DNA of 64,000 nt, taken from the NCBI GenBank assembly GCA_964551735.1, contig CAZKEF010000015.1, forward strand, positions 62,001 through 126,000, written 5' to 3'. The translations under genes were made by a program, and so were the position numbers. The stretch is from DAOUAT01 sp964551735 (lineage in GTDB: Bacteria; Chloroflexota; Anaerolineae; CG2-30-64-16). Shown piece after piece: positions 8,201 through 13,953 of the stretch; position 1 is the first letter of the stretch; the number at the start of each line of letters is the position of its first letter. Under the pieces are notes generated by a model that worked only from the letters and a program-made list of their open reading frames with translations, was not told the DNA's origin and made no database searches.

Positions 8201-8687
8201 CCATCCGGCCGCCACTGAGGCAGATCAGCCCTTCTCGGTGGCTGGCAATGTCGTCCCAACTCAGGCCTTGCGCGGCGCACACCTCCCGGTCGGGCCGGCC
8301 CTGGATCAGGGAGGAGAGGCGGCAGAGGGAGCGGTAGCCGGCGGGGTCGGTGGCGAGGAGGACGAGGTGGCCCCCACCCCAAACCTCGCCGCTGACCCCT
8401 CCCCCAACCCTTCCCCTACCAGGGGAGGGGAGCGTTTCTCCCCCTTCCCTCGCAGGGAAGGGGGTTGGGGGGTTAGGTCCCACCGTCACCGTCATCCCGA
8501 TGATCGGCTGAATCCCCGCCTCCTTGCAGGCGCGTGCAAACGCGACCGCGCCGTACAGCGCGTTGGTGTCGGTCAGCGCCAGATGCGTCAGGCCATCAGT
8601 CTGCGCGCGGGCAACCAACTCGGCCACGGATGCGGTTGCGCCGAGCAAGGTGAAGTGGGAGTGGACTTCGAGATGGGTGAAGGTCAC
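5226..8687 (-). CDS. dnaE: DNA polymerase III alpha subunit, DnaE-type (possibly error-prone DnaE2/ImuC-like)
   Basis: The C-family replicative or translesion polymerase, 1153 residues. The N-terminal PHP domain starts directly at HLEVHSHFTLLGA. The catalytic aspartates are in PPDIDLDF. The fingers/beta-binding region carries YGFNQGHATAYADVSYRSAYL, close to the DnaE consensus. Helix-hairpin-helix and a C-terminal OB-like domain follow. Without its four insertions the protein would be roughly 1000-1050 residues, nearer to DnaE2 than DnaE1, but no imuA or imuB lies nearby, so the subtype is open. The start is GTG with no clear ribosome binding site. In-frame repeat insertions occur near residues 70-106, 252-334, 399-417 and close to the HhH domain. 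The nucleotidyltransferase ends 18 bases upstream. Confidence 0.93.
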   Translation of the reverse strand: MTFTHLEVHSHFTLLGATASVAELVARAQTDGLTHLALTDTNALYGAVAFARACKEAGIQPIIGMTVTVGPNPPTPFPAREGGETLPSPGRGRVGGGVSGEVWGGGHLVLLATDPAGYRSLCRLSSLIQGRPDREVCAAQGLSWDDIASHREGLICLSGGRMGWIERYLRAGDLASALAYAGRLAGIFDENAYLALELHGPEDESVATEVAAIGRRLGIPTVAVQPVYCLSPDDAPKLRLLAAIRENRRLGDVEDEVEDEDEDEDEAEDEEKVEFSAPRGSATPGRSQRNTGSPTKTAVPQGGCALTDRLGAGVDRTAVTDRLQAGVDAHGVDTHWLSPGEVAARFARFPDAVARTGEIAAHCGDPLPDGRPIWPGLALLAGQTPDEALADLAAQGLQNHCPSPDTQYAARSTQYARLQHELAAIARHGYAPLFLVVADIVRHAREHDIPVSTRGSVANSLVAYCAGITTVDPIEHDLLFERFLNPARANPPDIDLDFCSRRRDEVLAYVREKYGAEHVALVCTMSTLRLHSAVREAGKAYGLDETAVGRLAGMMPGRWHPDPRRRDQRTVADILPRIPDAREREVVRAASALVGQPDHLSVHPGGLVITPGPLTDVVPVQWAPKGFLVTQYEHGDVETIGLPKLDLLGIRALTVLADAAELVRRERDPGFRLDAIPLEDAVTGDMLARGETIGVFQCESEGAQRTLRKLKAHCVRDLAIANAFFKPGPALGGMADAFVRRYRGEEQVRFLHPALAPILGPTKGVLIFQEQVLRLATEIAGLSWAQADRIRRGMSHFGADQIASVEAQFISGCTQPPPDGPGFTPAQARTLWEQIVPFAGYGFNQGHATAYADVSYRSAYLKAHYPAEFFCARLADWGGFHHPAIYAAEATRLGIAVRPPHVNFSGEAFALLRIANCELRTACVPRSRIGSAEPGEHGQSAIENPQSAILHMGLGQIRDLRRSAIAAIVTERANGPFAGLRDLLARVDLQPKEADHLIRCGALDGLGGSRAALLAEAELLGRKGGAAQLAFDFARPEVTAETSAQRLAWEQELLGWPVSVNPLALIADRLPEHTPLDRLAERPGQIVLAAGFRLPGWTGSPGFFLGDGATFVIVRTGRGEKAPPPWHPLLVRGRWTTDTWGGGWLQAAQITPA
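5840..5957. repeat. In-frame repeat tract in dnaE: GATTGCG-type low-complexity element
   Basis: Alternating GGATTGCxGATTG and GCAATTCGCAATTCGCAAT tracts are oriented as imperfect inverted arms around a GC-rich centre. They code for about 40 residues (around RIANCELRTAC and SAIENPQSAIL) that interrupt the conserved stretch between NFSGEAF and HMGLGQIRDL. Confidence 0.75.
7440..7480. repeat. In-frame GCGTATTGCGTACT tract in dnaE
   Basis: A short tract of repeated TACGTGCTGCGTACTGCGTA codes for DTQYAARSTQYA in the polymerase. The same wording recurs in the hyuA insertion and in the gaps near 23270 and 24270. Confidence 0.7.
7686..7934. repeat. Composite in-frame insertion in dnaE (acidic tract plus GGTCTGTGACC palindromes)
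   Basis: About 83 codons follow the RENRRLGD segment. The first part is a CTCATC(CT)TC tract giving a run of Asp/Glu. The second holds GGCGGTCTGTGACCGCC and GGGGGTCGCAGACCCCC palindromes. Related palindromes lie in the gaps near 11700, 20890 and 24215. Confidence 0.75.
8370..8480. repeat. In-frame CCCTCCCCxACC/GGTxGGGGAGGG palindromic insertion in dnaE
   Basis: About 37 codons rich in Pro/Gly (NPPTPFPAREGG then LPSPGRGRVGGG) sit in the PHP domain between MTVTVG and HLVLLATD. At DNA level it is a G/C-run inverted repeat with arms around AGGGGAGGGG. Confidence 0.8.
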
Positions 8688-8705
8688 AACGAAAAGGCGA
8701 TGCTT

Positions 8706-9182
8706 TCAGGTATCGCTATCACCACACGAGGGTAAATCTAGTTCGCGTAGTTCCTTCAGTTTCGTGAGCACACGCAAATCTTCCAGGTCTTTTGGGCGAC
8801 CAGCCGCCTGCTTCATGCGGATCAAGTCATCCAAGCTGGCGAAGAAGGCTGGCGTATGGCCGATCTGATCTGCGACGCGGTTGCGCCAGATCTCGTCGAA
8901 CGTAACGCCGGTGACGAAGGGGTGAATGTCCGTTTCCAGGATGTACTGGCGAATCAGGAGCTTCTTGGTTAAAAGATCGTCGGTGGTCACGTCAGACACG
9001 TCGTAGCCGGCATCCCACAGCGCGGCCAGCGTTCTTTCGACGTTTTCCGGCGTAGCCTCGATGAAAATGTCAATGTCGAGGGTTGCGCGCGCGTAGCCGT
9101 GAACGGGAAAGGCGGTCGCGCCGATTACGACATAACGGACCTCATGTGCGTTTAACGATCTCAACAGGCTTTCGGTATCCAT
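8706..9182 (-). CDS. Nucleotidyltransferase-fold protein (AbiEii/MNT-like)
   Basis: A 158-residue protein. The N-terminal part has the polymerase-beta-type nucleotidyltransferase signature: a strand ending in YVVIGATAFPVHGY, the conserved R-A-T-x-DIDIFI (metal-binding DxD) and a third acidic strand around LETDIHPF. The C-terminal helix DLIRMKQAAGRPKDLEDLRVL is typical of AbiEii/DUF6036 proteins, in which a Lys/Asp pair completes the site. Relatives act as toxins or tRNA/protein nucleotidylating enzymes in toxin-antitoxin or phage-defence modules. It overlaps by 41 bases the 60-residue gene upstream, so the two are almost certainly translated together. dnaE follows 18 bases downstream. Confidence 0.82.
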   Translation of the reverse strand: MDTESLLRSLNAHEVRYVVIGATAFPVHGYARATLDIDIFIEATPENVERTLAALWDAGYDVSDVTTDDLLTKKLLIRQYILETDIHPFVTGVTFDEIWRNRVADQIGHTPAFFASLDDLIRMKQAAGRPKDLEDLRVLTKLKELRELDLPSCGDSDT

Positions 9183-9324
9183 GTCTCAGCAACACCTCGG
9201 CGATCTCGCGCGATTTGCGGAACATCAGCTCGAACCGTTGTTGCGTGGTCAGCGTAAGTTGATAGGCGAGCTCGAATTCCAGTTGTTGGGACTCGTTATC
9301 TTTGTCTAGCTTCAAGATGGGCAT
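9142..9324 (-). CDS. Small partner of the nucleotidyltransferase, possible antitoxin
   Basis: A 60-residue protein, highly charged. The C-terminal part RFELMFRKSREIAEVLLRHG followed by YRKPVEIVKRT matches a small uncharacterised family I recall next to AbiEii-like nucleotidyltransferases. The N-terminal half (EFELAYQLTLTTQQ) is helical. It overlaps the start of the nucleotidyltransferase by 41 bases, which implies coupled translation and a complex or toxin-antitoxin relationship. No DNA-binding motif is evident. Function is not established. Confidence 0.7.
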   Translation of the reverse strand: MPILKLDKDNESQQLEFELAYQLTLTTQQRFELMFRKSREIAEVLLRHGYRKPVEIVKRT

Positions 9325-9352
9325 GTCTGCTCCTTCCCATACTGTACCACAC

Positions 9353-9380
9353 TTCGATTATACCATCAGTCGGGTATAAT
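9353..9380 (+). promoter_or_regulatory. Candidate promoter for hyuAB
   Basis: A perfect TATAAT at 9375-9380 lies 20 bases before the Shine-Dalgarno of the hydantoinase gene. The -35 candidate TTCGAT 16 bases upstream is poor, so activation or a weak promoter is possible. Confidence 0.5.
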
Positions 9381-9411
9381 AGCGAACCACGAGCATCTAT
9401 AGGAGGCGTCT

Positions 9412-11664
9412 ATCAGCACCCAACCCATCCTCGGGGTGGACGTCGGCGGGACGTTCACCGACCTGGTCCACTTTGACGGTGGGCATCTCCGCATCTTCAA
9501 GCTGCTGTCCACCCGTGCTGATCCGTCGCAGGCGTTGCTGGATGGCATGGCCGCGCTCGATGTTGCCGCGAGCGCGATCATCTCCCACGGGACGACGGTG
9601 GCGACCAACGCAGTGCTGGAGCACACCGGCGCGGCCACCGCGCTGATCACCACTGTGGGGTTCCGCGATGTGCTCGCCATCGGCCGGCAGACCCGGCCAG
9701 CGCTCTATCGTCTGAAGTTCGAGTCGCGCTGGCTGCCCGTGCCCGACGAGCTGCGCTTCGAGGTCCCGGAGCGGGTGGCGCCGGACGGGCGCGCGCTGAT
9801 CCCACTGAATGAGGCTGCGGTCGCAGCCGTACTGGACCAGATCGTGGCCGCCGGGGCCGAGTCGTTGGCGGTGTGCCTGCTCTTCGCCTTCGCCAACCCG
9901 AGCCATGAACAGGCAGTCGCTCACCTGGCCCGCGCCCGCGGCCTGAACGTCTCCCTCTCCTCCGAGATCCTGCCTGAATTCCGCGAGTTCGAGCGCACCT
10001 CGACCACGGTGCTGAATGCCTATGTTTCGCCGCTGATGGCGCGGTATTTGGACGCGCTGGAGGCGGGGCTGGATGCTGGAAGCTGGATACTGGAAGCTGG
10101 AGTCAGAGAGCTGAGGTCAGGGGACAGGAGTCAAGCGCCAGACCGGTTCGCATCTGAGGATGCTCACTCCGCTTCTGGGGCTCCTGGAGTCGAGGCTTTA
10201 GCCGGTCTCTCTGGGCAACGGGTCAAACCGGCTGAAGCCTCCATTCCCGAATCAGGTGAAACGCCTTCTGAACCAGATATGGGGAGTTACGCAGCACGCA
10301 GTACGCAGTATGCAGCAGGTAGCACCCACCCCCTCTGGCTCATGCAATCCTCCGGCGGCATCCTGAGCGCGGCCGCGGCGCGGCGGGAGGCGGTCCGCAC
10401 GCTGCTGTCCGGGCCGGCCGCGGGGGTGGCGGGCGCGTTCCATGTGTCGAGCCTGGCCGGTTATGACCAGGTGATCACCCTGGACATGGGCGGCACCTCC
10501 ACCGACGTCTCGCTGGCCGACGGCTGCATCCGGCGGACCTCTGAAGGGAGCGTGGAGGGCTGGCCCGTGCGCGTGCCGATGATTGATATCCACACCGTGG
10601 GCGCGGGCGGCGGCTCCATCGCCTGGGCTGACACCGCTGGCGCCCTGCGTGTGGGACCTACAAGCGCGGGCAGCGAGCCGGGGCCTGCCTGTTATGGCCG
10701 TGGGGGTGCACACTTCACTGTAACCGACGCTAACCTGTTGCTGGGACGGCTGGCCCCGGCCTACTTCCTGGCTGGCAGGATGATGCTGGACGTGGGCGCG
10801 GCCGAGCGGGCCGTGGCTGCGCTGGCCGCGCGGCTGGGTCTCTCGCCGGTCGCCCTCGCCGAAGGCGTGGTGCGAGTGGTGGATGCCGCGATGGAGCAGG
10901 CGATCCGGGTCATCTCGGTGGCGCGGGGCTTCGACCCCCGCGCGTTCACCCTGGTGCCCTTCGGTGGCGCCGGGCCGATGCACGCGCTGGCGCTGGCCGA
11001 GGCGCTGCACATCGGCCGCGTGCTGATCCCGCGCTATCCGGGCGTGCTGTCCGCGCTGGGATTGACCCTGGCCGACTTCACAGTTGATATTTCGCGCACG
11101 GCCATGCGATCCCTGGCCGGGATGGCCGCCGACGACCTCCGGGTCGCGTTCGCCCCGCTGCTGGCGCAAGGCCGCGACGCGCTGGCGGGGGAGGGCTTCG
11201 CTGAATCGGCGATCGGCCTGGAGTTGGCGTTGGATTTACGCTACCGCGGGCAGTCGTTCGAGCTGACCGTACCGCTGGATGACGTTGATCCGGCGCAGGC
11301 TGCGGTCCGGTTCCACGCCGCGCACCAACAGCGCTACGGCTATGCTCGGCCCGAGGCGGCCGTCGAGCTGGTGAACCTGCGCGTCACCGGCCGCGGCCGG
11401 CGGTCCAAGCCTGAACTGCCCGCGCACCCGCCCGCCCCTACACCCGAGCCCGCGCTGGCGCAGGTGGCGAAGACGCGGCTGCGCGCTGCGGCCGCGTGGC
11501 ACGTTGCGCCGGTCTACGAGCGCGGCCTGTTGGCCCCCGGTCATCGGTTGTCCGGCCCGGCGCTGATAGTGCAGGAGGATGCGACCACTGTGCTGCTGCC
11601 GGGCTGGCGCGCGGAGGTGGACGCGTGGCTGAACCTGGTGTGCTACGTGATGCGTGCTGCGTGA
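9412..11664 (+). CDS. hyuA: Hydantoinase/oxoprolinase subunit A
   Basis: The ATP-dependent hydantoinase/5-oxoprolinase/acetone-carboxylase beta family; it hydrolyses cyclic amides or carboxylates ketones with subunit B. Visible motifs are the actin-like phosphate loop GVDVGGTFTDLV, GTTVATNAV, SGPAAGVAGA, LDMGGTSTDVSL, GAGGGSIAW, GSEPGPACYGRGG and FGGAGPMHA. Start is unusual: the only in-frame ATG/GTG/TTG after the upstream stop is GTG at 9436, inside the GVDVGG motif. An ideal AGGAGG (9401-9406) instead points to ATC at 9412. If GTG is used, the first strand is cut. A repeat-derived insertion of about 87 residues lies in the middle, and the last residues (CYVMRAA) come from another repeat tract. 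Confidence 0.92.
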   Translation: MSTQPILGVDVGGTFTDLVHFDGGHLRIFKLLSTRADPSQALLDGMAALDVAASAIISHGTTVATNAVLEHTGAATALITTVGFRDVLAIGRQTRPALYRLKFESRWLPVPDELRFEVPERVAPDGRALIPLNEAAVAAVLDQIVAAGAESLAVCLLFAFANPSHEQAVAHLARARGLNVSLSSEILPEFREFERTSTTVLNAYVSPLMARYLDALEAGLDAGSWILEAGVRELRSGDRSQAPDRFASEDAHSASGAPGVEALAGLSGQRVKPAEASIPESGETPSEPDMGSYAARSTQYAAGSTHPLWLMQSSGGILSAAAARREAVRTLLSGPAAGVAGAFHVSSLAGYDQVITLDMGGTSTDVSLADGCIRRTSEGSVEGWPVRVPMIDIHTVGAGGGSIAWADTAGALRVGPTSAGSEPGPACYGRGGAHFTVTDANLLLGRLAPAYFLAGRMMLDVGAAERAVAALAARLGLSPVALAEGVVRVVDAAMEQAIRVISVARGFDPRAFTLVPFGGAGPMHALALAEALHIGRVLIPRYPGVLSALGLTLADFTVDISRTAMRSLAGMAADDLRVAFAPLLAQGRDALAGEGFAESAIGLELALDLRYRGQSFELTVPLDDVDPAQAAVRFHAAHQQRYGYARPEAAVELVNLRVTGRGRRSKPELPAHPPAPTPEPALAQVAKTRLRAAAAWHVAPVYERGLLAPGHRLSGPALIVQEDATTVLLPGWRAEVDAWLNLVCYVMRAA
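10068..10331. repeat. Composite in-frame repeat insertion in hyuA
   Basis: About 87 codons separate ALEAGL from LWLMQSSGGI, which are adjacent in the family. It holds a GCTGGAAGCTGG tract, a palindrome GAGGCTTTAGCCGGT...ACCGGCTGAAGCCTC (10192-10241), and a TACGCAGCACGCAGTACGCA tract. The palindrome recurs at 50855 and partly at 41873. Confidence 0.82.
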
Positions 11665-11689
11665 CTTGTGATGCGAGACGGCCTTTTCC

Positions 11690-11775
11690 GTTTTCAGCCG
11701 GTCTGTGACCGGCGTCACAGGGGCTTTCCAGCCGCTTCTGCTCCCAAGACGGGGGTCACAGATCCCCTACAAGCG
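11690..11775. repeat. Intergenic GCCGGTCTGTGACCGGC palindrome cluster between hyuA and hyuB
   Basis: CAGCCGGTCTGTGACCGGCG is followed by GCTCCCAAGACGGGGGTCACAGATCCCC, both palindromic and related to the dnaE insertion. This explains most of the 216-base gap between two genes that are otherwise usually adjacent. Confidence 0.65.
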
Positions 11776-11880
11776 GAAGCGTGAATGACATTGGGCTCTC
11801 GCCGGTGTTTCCAGGTCATGGGGAAAACCGGCTGATCCTAAAGGAGGCTTCGCACAGCCTCGATTCCAGCAGAGAAAGCT

Positions 11881-13653
11881 ATGGATGGAAGCATGCCCGA
11901 TTACGATCCCGTACTCCTTGAAATCATGAAAAGCCTGCTGACCGCGGTCGCCGACGAGATGGGCGCAGCGTTGGGGCGGACGGCGTTCTCCCCCAACATC
12001 AAGGAGCGCCGCGACTTTTCGTGCGCGGTCTTCGACCCGGCCGGGGAGATGGTGGCGCAAGCCGCGCACATCCCCGTACACCTGGGCGCGATGCCGCTGT
12101 CGGTGGCGGCCGCGCTGGCGCGGTTCCCGCAGCTTGGGGATGGCGATATCGTGGTGCTGAATGACCCCTACAGCGGCGGCTCGCACCTGCCGGATATCAC
12201 CATGGTGTCGCCGGTATACGACGCGTCCGGCGCAAGCAACTTTGAGGATAGGACGCGGACGACGCGGATGACGCAGACCACGCGGACAGAATCTGAGAAG
12301 TATCCGCGTCGTCCGCGTTCTCCGCGTCATCCGCGTCCCGCTCTCCTGGGCTACGTCGCCAGCCGGGCGCACCATGCGGACGTGGGCGGGATGTCGCCCG
12401 GCTCGATGCCGCTGGCGCGGGATCTGTTCCAGGAAGGGCTGATCATCCCGCCGGTGCTGCTGCGCCGCGCGGGCCAGATTGACGAAGGCGTGCTGAATCT
12501 GATCACCCGCAACAGCCGCACGCCGGAGGAACGCCTGGGCGATCTCACGGCGCAGATCGCGGCGCAGCACGTGGGTGCGGCCCGGCTGCGGGAGCTGGCC
12601 GGCCGCTACGGGCACGAGACCCTGCGGGCGTACATGGCCCATCTGCAAGATTACGCCGAGCGCATGGTGCGCGATCTGATCCGGGCCATGCCGCCGGGCC
12701 GCTTTAGCTACCGCGACGTGATGGACGACGACGGCGCCGGAACCGAGGACATCCCCATCGAGGTGACGGTCGAGGCGTTCGGGGATGAGCTGGTGGCTGA
12801 CTTCACCGGCACGGCCCCTGAGGTCGCGGGCGGGATCAACGCGGTGTGCTCGGTGACGCTCTCGGCCGTGTTCTACGTCGTCCGCTGTCTGCTGGCTGAC
12901 GACGACGTGCCGACCAACGCGGGCATCTTTCGGCCCGTGCGGGTGATTCTGCCGGAGGGGACGCTGGTGAACGCGCGCTTCCCGCGCGCGGTCGCCGCGG
13001 GCAACGTGGAAACGTCGCAGCGGATCGTGGACGCGCTGCTGGGTGCGTTCGGTCGCGCGCTGCCCGATCTGGTCCCCGCCGCGTCGCAAGGCACCATGAA
13101 CAATATCACCATCGGCGGCGACGACCCGCGCACCGGCGGCCCCTTCGCGTACTACGAGACCATCGCCGGCGGCATGGGCGCGGCCGCGGGTGTGGATGGC
13201 CCCTCGGGTGTCCACGTCCACATGACCAACACGCTGAACACCCCGGCTGAGGCGTTGGAGTACGCGTATCCGCTGCGGGTAACGCGTTATGCGCTGCGCC
13301 GCGGTTCCGGCGGCGCAGGCCGCTGGCGCGGGGGGGATGGCGTCATCCGGGAGGTCGAACTGCTGGCCGATGCGCAGGTGACGATCCTGTCCGAGCGGCG
13401 ACGCCATACACCGTGGGGCGCAGCCGGGGGCGGGCCGGGCGCGGCGGGGGAGAATTGGCATGTCAGGGGACAGGGGACAGGCGTCAGGGATCAGGAGATG
13501 GGGATCAGGAGACAGGGGTCAGGTGGGCCAGATGCAAACGAGGACTCGGTCGCGGGGCATCGGCTGCCTGGGAAGCTCACGTTTCAAGCTCGCGCGAGCG
13601 ACCGGGTGCGGATCGAGACGCCAGGGGGTGGGGGGTATGGCAGCGAACAGTGA
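11881..13653 (+). CDS. hyuB: Hydantoinase/oxoprolinase subunit B
   Basis: The partner subunit of HyuA, 590 residues. Family motifs are KERRDFSCAVFDPAGEMVAQ, HIPVHLGAMP, LNDPYSGGSHLPDI, VEVTVEAFGDELVADFTGT, and the C-terminal PGGGGYG. ATG at 11881 has only a weak GAGAAAG site; ATG at 11893 (MPDYDPV) is equally possible and gives the more typical N-terminus. Two in-frame insertions are present: an Arg/Thr-rich stretch after SPVYDASG and a Gly/Gln-rich one near the C-terminus. It ends 3 bases before the convergent MoaD-like gene, and no terminator is visible in that gap. Confidence 0.92.
   Translation: MDGSMPDYDPVLLEIMKSLLTAVADEMGAALGRTAFSPNIKERRDFSCAVFDPAGEMVAQAAHIPVHLGAMPLSVAAALARFPQLGDGDIVVLNDPYSGGSHLPDITMVSPVYDASGASNFEDRTRTTRMTQTTRTESEKYPRRPRSPRHPRPALLGYVASRAHHADVGGMSPGSMPLARDLFQEGLIIPPVLLRRAGQIDEGVLNLITRNSRTPEERLGDLTAQIAAQHVGAARLRELAGRYGHETLRAYMAHLQDYAERMVRDLIRAMPPGRFSYRDVMDDDGAGTEDIPIEVTVEAFGDELVADFTGTAPEVAGGINAVCSVTLSAVFYVVRCLLADDDVPTNAGIFRPVRVILPEGTLVNARFPRAVAAGNVETSQRIVDALLGAFGRALPDLVPAASQGTMNNITIGGDDPRTGGPFAYYETIAGGMGAAAGVDGPSGVHVHMTNTLNTPAEALEYAYPLRVTRYALRRGSGGAGRWRGGDGVIREVELLADAQVTILSERRRHTPWGAAGGGPGAAGENWHVRGQGTGVRDQEMGIRRQGSGGPDANEDSVAGHRLPGKLTFQARASDRVRIETPGGGGYGSEQ
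12250..12341. repeat. In-frame GACGCGGA/TCCGCGTC inverted tract in hyuB
   Basis: Repeats of GACGCGGAC on the left and CCGCGTCATCCGCGTCC on the right form a long imperfect hairpin coding for about 31 residues rich in Arg, Thr and Pro. The insert lies between VYDASG and LLGYVASRAHHADVGG, which are close in relatives. Confidence 0.8.
13461..13526. repeat. In-frame GTCAGGGGACAGG tract in hyuB
   Basis: Direct repeats of GGACAGGGGACAGG, GTCAGGGATCAGG and GGATCAGGAGACAGG code for a Gly/Arg/Gln-rich loop shortly before the conserved C-terminal PGGGGYG. Confidence 0.72.
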
Positions 13654-13656
13654 GGT

Positions 13657-13953
13657 TTACCCCCCGGCAATCGCCCCGATGATAAACAGCGGCTCAGCCC
13701 CCGACGCGACCGCAGCCGGCAGCGGCGCGTCGGGGGGATCGTGGGACAGATCCCGTTTGCAGGCGAAGAAGCGCAGCAGCGGCCGGCGCTCCCCTGTGGC
13801 CTGGTCGCGGATCGTCCCGCGCAGCACGGGGTAGTTGGCTTCGAGGGTGTCGAGGACCGCACGCAACGTGATCGACCCCTCGACCTCCAACGACACCGTG
13901 CTACCGGTTTGCGCCAGCGTTTGCAGATGATACGGCAGTTTGACCCGGATCAC
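13657..13953 (-). CDS. MoaD/ThiS-like ubiquitin-fold protein
   Basis: A 98-residue beta-grasp protein. GTG at 13953 is chosen because it overlaps the propeller gene's TGA as GTGA and gives the standard N-terminus IRVKLPYHLQ. The body has the ThiS/MoaD layout: strand, turn, TLRAVLDTLEANYP helix, then a strand with RPLLRFFACKRDL. The protein ends in Gly-Gly (IIGAIAGG), as sulfur carriers that are adenylated do. The Asp/Pro-rich loop (SHDPPDAPLP) is typical of this subgroup. Translational coupling to the propeller gene is clear. Whether it carries sulfur is not shown; no MoeB/ThiF-like activator is in the window. Confidence 0.85.
   Translation of the reverse strand: MIRVKLPYHLQTLAQTGSTVSLEVEGSITLRAVLDTLEANYPVLRGTIRDQATGERRPLLRFFACKRDLSHDPPDAPLPAAVASGAEPLFIIGAIAGG

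Noticed and set aside
11767..13461. A 564-codon open frame on the minus strand
   Set aside because: It lies wholly opposite hyuB, is rich in Arg/His/Gly as shadow frames in GC-rich DNA are, and has no recognisable domain or ribosome binding site.
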